9,048 nucleotides of DNA from Candidatus Poribacteria bacterium (GTDB lineage Bacteria > Poribacteria > WGA-4E > WGA-3G). The stretch is taken from NCBI GenBank assembly GCA_009835515.1, contig VXXH01000659.1, positions 1-9,048 of the forward strand, given 5' to 3'. The position numbers and the translations under genes were made by a program. Every line of letters begins with the position of its first letter. The first letter of the stretch is position 1. Positions 6,701 to 9,048 of this stretch are shown here, in pieces. The notes below the pieces were generated by a model. That model searched no databases, was not told where the DNA came from, and saw nothing but the letters and a program-made list of their open reading frames with translations.

Positions 6701-9048
6701 GGCGTTGAAAGCCCTGGTACTGACATCTGTGTAAGGATTTTCTCAGCAGCGTCTGTTTTCCCCATCCGTGCAAGCGTACTGACAATCGTCGCCCCCGTAT
6801 TGAGGTCAGACACTTCTGCATCTACAAGTTCTACCACGAGTTTCTCGGTATCTTCTTTCCGTCCGTGCCGATAGAAGTTACTTGCATATCGTGCGATATA
6901 CCAGAGCCGTGCGTCAGGAGCTAAAGCGGTTATTTCATCAAGATATTTTTTCAGCGTTTCATAGCTGATGCCTTGTCCGATTAATCGAGTCAAGCGCGTT
7001 CCGTGATAGACAGGGTCGTTGGGTGATGCGGCAATTAGCCGTTCAAGTGTTTCATTCGTTTTGTCGGTATTGCCGGTTAAGATATAGATTTGTGTTAAGG
7101 TTTCGAGGATCTTTATGTTTTTCGGATCGGCATTAGCCTGTGCTTCAAGCTGGTTGATGAGTTCTCCCAATTGTCGTTGCTGTTGCGCGATAGTCGTTAT
7201 CTGTACGAGCGCGCCTGCTTGCGCCTCTTCAAAGTTCCTGGGTATCCACTGGGTTTGCCGTCCACCCTGAATCTGAAATGCGGATCGCTGAATTCGGGAG
7301 GTGAGCGTTCGCGGCAAATCAAATCTATCAGTCCTGATTCCGGGAGGTCCAGATGTCGCGTGCGGTGTATTTGTGATTAGGTTCTGTGTTGCATTCTGCG
7401 CCGGTAACCCCCCTTGATCCCCCCTTATCAGGGGGGCAGGCATGTCAAGCACCTTTTGAAAAAGTGGACGTGCCCGGTTATATTCGTTCATCTCGACGAA
7501 GGCATCACCCAGCTGATATAATTCAAGATGCGCGTTTGGACCTGTTACCTTTTCCGCTGCCCGATCAAGCACAGAAATCGCCTCATTTAACAATCCGTGC
7601 TGAATAAGTAAAGTCGCGAGTTTAATCTCAGCGTCAAAGGGTTGATTTTTGGTATGGAGGAGTTTGGTCCACGCCTGAATCGCCTCTTGTTCGCGCCCGA
7701 CATCAAATAGTAATTCACCGAGGCGTTGCCTATGCATAGGATTCGGTTGTGCCTTGACGAGTCGCTGTTGATAGGTGAGTGCGTCCTGTGTATCACCGAG
7801 ATCAAGGCTGATTTTGACGAGTTGTGCCAAGAGGTCTGGGTTATTGCGCTCCCGATCTAAAGCGCGGGCCAGTTGGAAATGTGCGTTAGGCAAGTCGCCC
7901 TCCATCTGATAGAGGTTCGCCAATGCGACGACGGAACCTACATCCGATGTGTTGGTTTTCGCCATCTGTTTCAATCGTTCTTCCAACTCGCCGCGTCGTC
8001 CCAAGTCGTAATATACCTCAGAAAGCGGTTTGACAAAAGCGAGTTTATCAGTGATGCTTCGACTCAATTCCCAACACCGCCAGTACTGTTCAAGTGCCTG
8101 TCGGGGGTTTCCTGAAAGTTTATAAATTTCAGCAAGTTCGGAACGGATGTTGGTAGATTCCGGTCGCAGCCGAATCGCCTGCTTGAAGCTATCAATAGCA
8201 GTCTGATAATTTCCCGCCTGTTTTGCGATGCGTGCGAGCATCTGATGCCCTTCAGGATTGCGTGGGCTGTGGGCAATTGCTTGCTTCGCTGCATCTGTAG
8301 CGGCATCAAAATCCATCACTTCGAGATAGGAACGCGCGATGTTTGTATAGTATTCGCGGGCATTTGCGCTGTCAACTTCAATCAGGTAGGTATAGATAGC
8401 GTTGGCATCGTCACGTCGTCCCTGCAAAATGTATACTTCCGCGATCCAACGGTTAACAAGGACGTCATTAGATTCAAGAGCCTTCGCCTTCATAAGGACT
8501 TCGAGTGCGTAGGTGGTATTGCCGAGTTTGAGGTACATCTTAGCGAGCTGCTTGTATTGGTTGAAAGCATCCGCAGCCGCAATGTCTGGTTTTTCAAGTG
8601 CCGTTTCCAGTGCACCGATTTTTTCAACAAGCGTCCCTTGTCGCCGATAAATTTCGATGCGTTGGTTATCCATCTGTTCAGCGAAAAATTCGTTTGGTGC
8701 GAGTTTCGCGGCTTCAGTGTATTCCGTTAGTGCTTCGTCATAATCTCTGTTCTCCACAAGTCGCTTCGCCAACGCCTCACGATAACGGTATACATCAGGT
8801 GCTAACTCAGCGGCTTTTCGGCTTGCAGCGATGGCTTCGGTGCTGCTGTTTAGGACCCGTGCTTTGCTATCAAGCAGCTTCGCGAGACGGTCATAATTTT
8901 CGGCGACTGCCTTATCACCAGCAACCATCCGGTTCCAGGTTTCCAAAGTTTTCGCACGATCGCCTTCTCGGAAGTAAAATTCGCCGAAATATTCGATGTA
9001 ATCCAGGTTGCCGGGTGCCAATGAAATCGCCTTTTGATAGGCAGCGAT
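730..9048 (-). CDS. Giant TPR solenoid protein with LamG and C-terminal ligand-binding-like modules (5' end outside window)
   Basis: One uninterrupted frame of 2,772 visible residues ends at TAG (730-732). It reads in frame to the right edge, where residues such as AYQKAISLAPGN are already mid-repeat, so the start is not in the window. Most of it is TPR hairpins of about 34-40 residues with the usual A-x3-F/Y-x2-A-x4-P signature (AYKKAVERNPGDG near 4036-4080; AYQKAIQLEP near 1990-2020), by rough estimate 50-60 hairpins. Non-TPR parts, numbered from the first visible codon, are a Pro/Gln linker (about 535-611), a second Pro/Gln/Ser linker (about 775-815), a Ser-rich loop (about 1799-1827), a LamG domain (2099-2340) and a C-terminal beta module (about 2610-2765). 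Only about six cysteines are visible. TPR arrays bind partner proteins, and the two beta modules suggest extracytoplasmic ligand binding; neither substrate nor partner can be named. No signal peptide can be assessed because the N-terminus is missing. Confidence 0.95.
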   Translation of the reverse strand: MAAYQKAISLAPGNLDYIEYFGEFYFREGDRAKTLETWNRMVAGDKAVAENYDRLAKLLDSKARVLNSSTEAIAASRKAAELAPDVYRYREALAKRLVENRDYDEALTEYTEAAKLAPNEFFAEQMDNQRIEIYRRQGTLVEKIGALETALEKPDIAAADAFNQYKQLAKMYLKLGNTTYALEVLMKAKALESNDVLVNRWIAEVYILQGRRDDANAIYTYLIEVDSANAREYYTNIARSYLEVMDFDAATDAAKQAIAHSPRNPEGHQMLARIAKQAGNYQTAIDSFKQAIRLRPESTNIRSELAEIYKLSGNPRQALEQYWRCWELSRSITDKLAFVKPLSEVYYDLGRRGELEERLKQMAKTNTSDVGSVVALANLYQMEGDLPNAHFQLARALDRERNNPDLLAQLVKISLDLGDTQDALTYQQRLVKAQPNPMHRQRLGELLFDVGREQEAIQAWTKLLHTKNQPFDAEIKLATLLIQHGLLNEAISVLDRAAEKVTGPNAHLELYQLGDAFVEMNEYNRARPLFQKVLDMPAPLIRGDQGGLPAQNATQNLITNTPHATSGPPGIRTDRFDLPRTLTSRIQRSAFQIQGGRQTQWIPRNFEEAQAGALVQITTIAQQQRQLGELINQLEAQANADPKNIKILETLTQIYILTGNTDKTNETLERLIAASPNDPVYHGTRLTRLIGQGISYETLKKYLDEITALAPDARLWYIARYASNFYRHGRKEDTEKLVVELVDAEVSDLNTGATIVSTLARMGKTDAAEKILTQMSVPGLSTPQRQLAQNTQLPASSVGVGFPNPYASQQWRQYRDIYQNLATAYIREGQTDKGIALFWNFFERTKPQATNARRVATLAYANRSYAGYTSLQTNYPSPTTYYDQNRLQFLQRVFSQLWSRNQQEALYKKLQTELERATRRDRIYPSLALSYCYWWAGQRDDAQEVLAALQKEFPEDLTLKLNTIFAAIQAGQHAAAFKLITGLAEADPRNRKQYHELTLQLAVQTGDTVAVRELVTKVLNSPSGARELYQFSQMLQQNGLTQYAIAIAKKAMTLAIGERDPNFLVDLSQHLDDLGRGQDAARIAARAMQFVNQRDRHGRTLYSWDLRRAVQTAGRAKGLREREPLLVAATQKDPNSFQARVRLATFYEQTNQVQKAAEAFDAALALRPQDTMTRQRYAQMLERRGKAKEAAAQYLILLKANPNALNYNYYQVMQTFFTAGKVDELVSLAKDMIVPSVGLNYSNFFAEGVARQSLENNNPKAAIELYEKIITLQPNNASSYTALAAAYVAAGDREKAIQLLREKLDAKDTTLSRDPHAQVEIVSKLTEFYKASEQIAELLTEYEAKLDEKPDDALLTYLVASMKITADDLEGADTLVDKLLDDSTPVDTHWLNNLADAYRGANDRDRELRLLEATIAKINHQDTRHLTETYQKLGTAYAKKGEKEKAQDTFRKMGTLRLLQGHGSYEKEQIANTYLQHEMWDDAEALFTEIINDFSTQQWTREQAQRQLMQIKQRRDGLAKTTRTPEKTEKFDVGMQRTLAQQYVQQNEVKKAVEIYEKLAEVMPDDLESRAQLANLYSRQNKHDKAVDTWNALLDVDPENTKYQDGLVDSYQAADKTPEALELAQQYIEADTENGVHYARLAKLYAAEDRVDDAIEAYKKAVERNPGDGRVYRQLAQLYLRKDDLDAAEKAFKDAIQYTGQEWERRSIERQLMTVYKRQGKLEEMLKQAEEAGTITLEMQRNRAQDYRNAGEFQKAIEAYKKALDMTTQSYERGNITNELLKLYVQVGDNDLAVELYENQSQSGPMGSFSISSSSSGFKIMTAGDEARETLINAYKNQGKLGQLETIFNDKLEKDAQNPAVLEMVAEIYRNARDYEKAAEAYQALCKALPSNLNSFFYAAAALQKSNQPELAEKLISQGETAVSTNPRAPFDIFLLMTLASICADGELYDSAVKFAEDAVAASSRMGGGLSSLNEYVYEILGQSYLGAKRYEEAVDAYKQMANIARFDQGRERAEAAIRQAYTEGKLYEKQIPEQLQKIKENPDDLDAHFTLAESYELGDKVDEAIAQYQKISELQPDDAQWHKKIGDLYQKHRQTEKIVEDTALDLAGNGSFVEITDSAALNNISQQVTLTAWIKPIEYPNRYTPILYKGDERTPEISNRSYTLWLRNDGTIQFAASPSGEAERGVYSPPGSVTLNKWYHVAGVIDAPRNFIKLFIDGAEVGTRDFRGNQNIYESNLPVRIGGSHEEEWVTHASFIGQIDRVAVWDVALTADEIRSNMNTRLKGDEPGLVAYWEFDGEMEGHIPDASPNKNNGRLVGEAKLEPYTRRIVTVADVEQLTQAAAAYQKAIQLEPTSYELYNLLAQTHVKADRLLEAEAVYRQALDASLEESENNAVVRSIWKLYADKDQKDKGIAVLEELRPKMGTSTSLLELLGDAYKAAGDAEKADAAYTEWLTIQDKNANRRQSPAGYRNLARQILDKGIMPEKGLEYAERASQMGSGASYTETLAQAYVANDRYEEALAQLKQRLNTMEPEAFGRWLSSWIARAGKNAMDKGRYVEMLDQLMNTMSDNLGIQLDINLKLAEFCRENAMPEKAKTYVQKTGVIAEDSWLILGPFDNTKGVGYDTAYIPEDATQIDTTAKYDAVDGRISWQRSTDDTLNGFIDLGQDVNWRVAYAFVTVTSPDEREAQIRFDSDDQGKVFLNGKEVFTNTGAHSVRIDRYTIPVTLKPGENSILVKVCNEEVNWEFYLRITDPDGKPFTDLKISSPDPEPR
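750..1221 (-). other. C-terminal beta-sandwich, jelly-roll-like domain of the giant protein
   Basis: This part of the giant gene begins with WLILGPFDN and continues through alternating beta-rich stretches: WRVAYAFVTVTSP, AQIRFDSDDQGKVFLNGKEV, TIPVTLKPGENSILVKVCN and NWEFYLRITDPDGKPF. The order of an initial W-x3-GPF, a D-D-x-G-K-V-x-L-N-G-K turn and an L-K-x-G-x-N-x-I-L-V-K-V strand pair resembles PA14-like and glycoside-hydrolase-associated carbohydrate-binding jelly rolls. The family is assigned by resemblance only. It is the last folded unit, followed by about seven residues rich in Pro, Ser and Asp. A role in binding glycans or in surface attachment is inference. Confidence 0.55.
2029..2754 (-). 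other. LamG / concanavalin A-like domain inserted within one TPR hairpin
   Basis: The 242-residue insert has the order of motifs typical of Laminin_G_3-type domains: DLAGNGSFVEI, then VTLTAWIKP, the YTLWLRNDGTIQFAAS strand pair, NKWYHVAGVID, IKLFIDGAEVGTRDF, LPVRIGG, FIGQIDRVAVWDVALTADEI and a closing GLVAYWEFDG. Members of this fold often bind sugars or calcium, but no specific binding residue is asserted here. Immediately before it is a TPR helix A (QWHKKIGDLYQKHRQTEK) and immediately after it a TPR helix B (AAAAYQKAIQLEP). Joined, the two fit one 34-residue repeat, so the domain projects from the A-B loop of the solenoid. Confidence 0.8.
7215..7445 (-). other. Proline/glutamine-rich non-TPR linker in the giant protein
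   Basis: About 77 residues between two TPR blocks lack helical-repeat signatures and are rich in Pro, Gln, Gly, Thr and Arg, for example PHATSGPPGIRTDRFDLPRT and AFQIQGGRQTQWIPRNF. The upstream TPR block ends at about FQKVLDMP and TPR-like helices resume with QLGELINQLEAQANADPKN. It probably forms a flexible hinge. Its first dozen or so residues are encoded by the C/G palindrome at 7408-7436. Confidence 0.6.
7408..7436. repeat. Palindromic C6/G6 mini-repeat embedded in frame in the giant gene
   Basis: On the plus strand there are two direct units, CCCCCCTTGAT (7408-7418) and CCCCCCTTATCA (7419-7430), followed by GGGGGG (7431-7436). C6 at 7419-7424 pairs with the G6 across a TTATCA loop. Alternatively CCCTTGAT can pair with ATCAGGG around the middle C-run, with one bulge. 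Read through on the minus strand it encodes APLIRGDQGGLP with no frame disruption. The base composition is sharply unlike the surrounding TPR codons. It resembles short palindromic repeats that are usually found between genes and are here translated. Confidence 0.6.

Noticed and set aside
9019..9021. TTG as the start codon of the giant TPR gene
   Set aside because: The nine in-frame codons upstream read IAAYQKAIS, the first half of a TPR helix that runs straight into LAPGN. There is no Shine-Dalgarno. The frame simply continues past the window edge.

Overview
The window is almost entirely one gene. On the minus strand, one reading frame runs from the right edge (9048) to a TAG stop at 730 and encodes at least 2,772 residues of a giant tetratricopeptide-repeat (TPR) solenoid. 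The start lies beyond the right edge, so the N-terminus, any signal peptide and the promoter are not visible. Two predicted beta-rich modules break the helical array. One is a laminin-G/concanavalin-A-like (LamG) domain inserted inside a single TPR hairpin (about 2029-2754). The other is a C-terminal jelly-roll-like module beginning with WLILGPFDN (about 750-1221). Such modules usually bind carbohydrate or protein ligands outside the cytoplasm, so a secreted or envelope-associated scaffold is the most likely role; this is inference.

Downstream on the same strand is a 336-bp spacer (394-729), then a small gene (4-375) for a 123-residue protein with three predicted membrane segments. It has its own strong signals: an extended -10 promoter TGGTATAAT at 439-431 and a consensus Shine-Dalgarno AAGGAGG at 390-384, eight bases before an ATG at 375. 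It is therefore probably transcribed independently of the giant gene.

The spacer is dense in repeats. It holds a degenerate heptanucleotide tandem repeat (477-528). It also holds a 175-bp segment bounded by 11-bp inverted repeats (533-707) that contains several nested hairpins and looks like a small non-coding interspersed element. A second kind of palindrome, made of runs of six C and six G, lies in frame inside the giant gene (7408-7436), at the start of a proline/glutamine-rich linker.

The organism is a bacterium of moderate GC content. A giant TPR protein with an embedded LamG domain, together with short palindromic and heptad repeats between genes, resembles uncultivated Candidatus Poribacteria or related environmental lineages. 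This is an impression from gene style and not a taxonomic assignment. I see no RNA gene, CRISPR array, transposase or defence gene, and no clear multi-gene system. The most unusual content is the giant mosaic protein and the repeat elements in and beside it.
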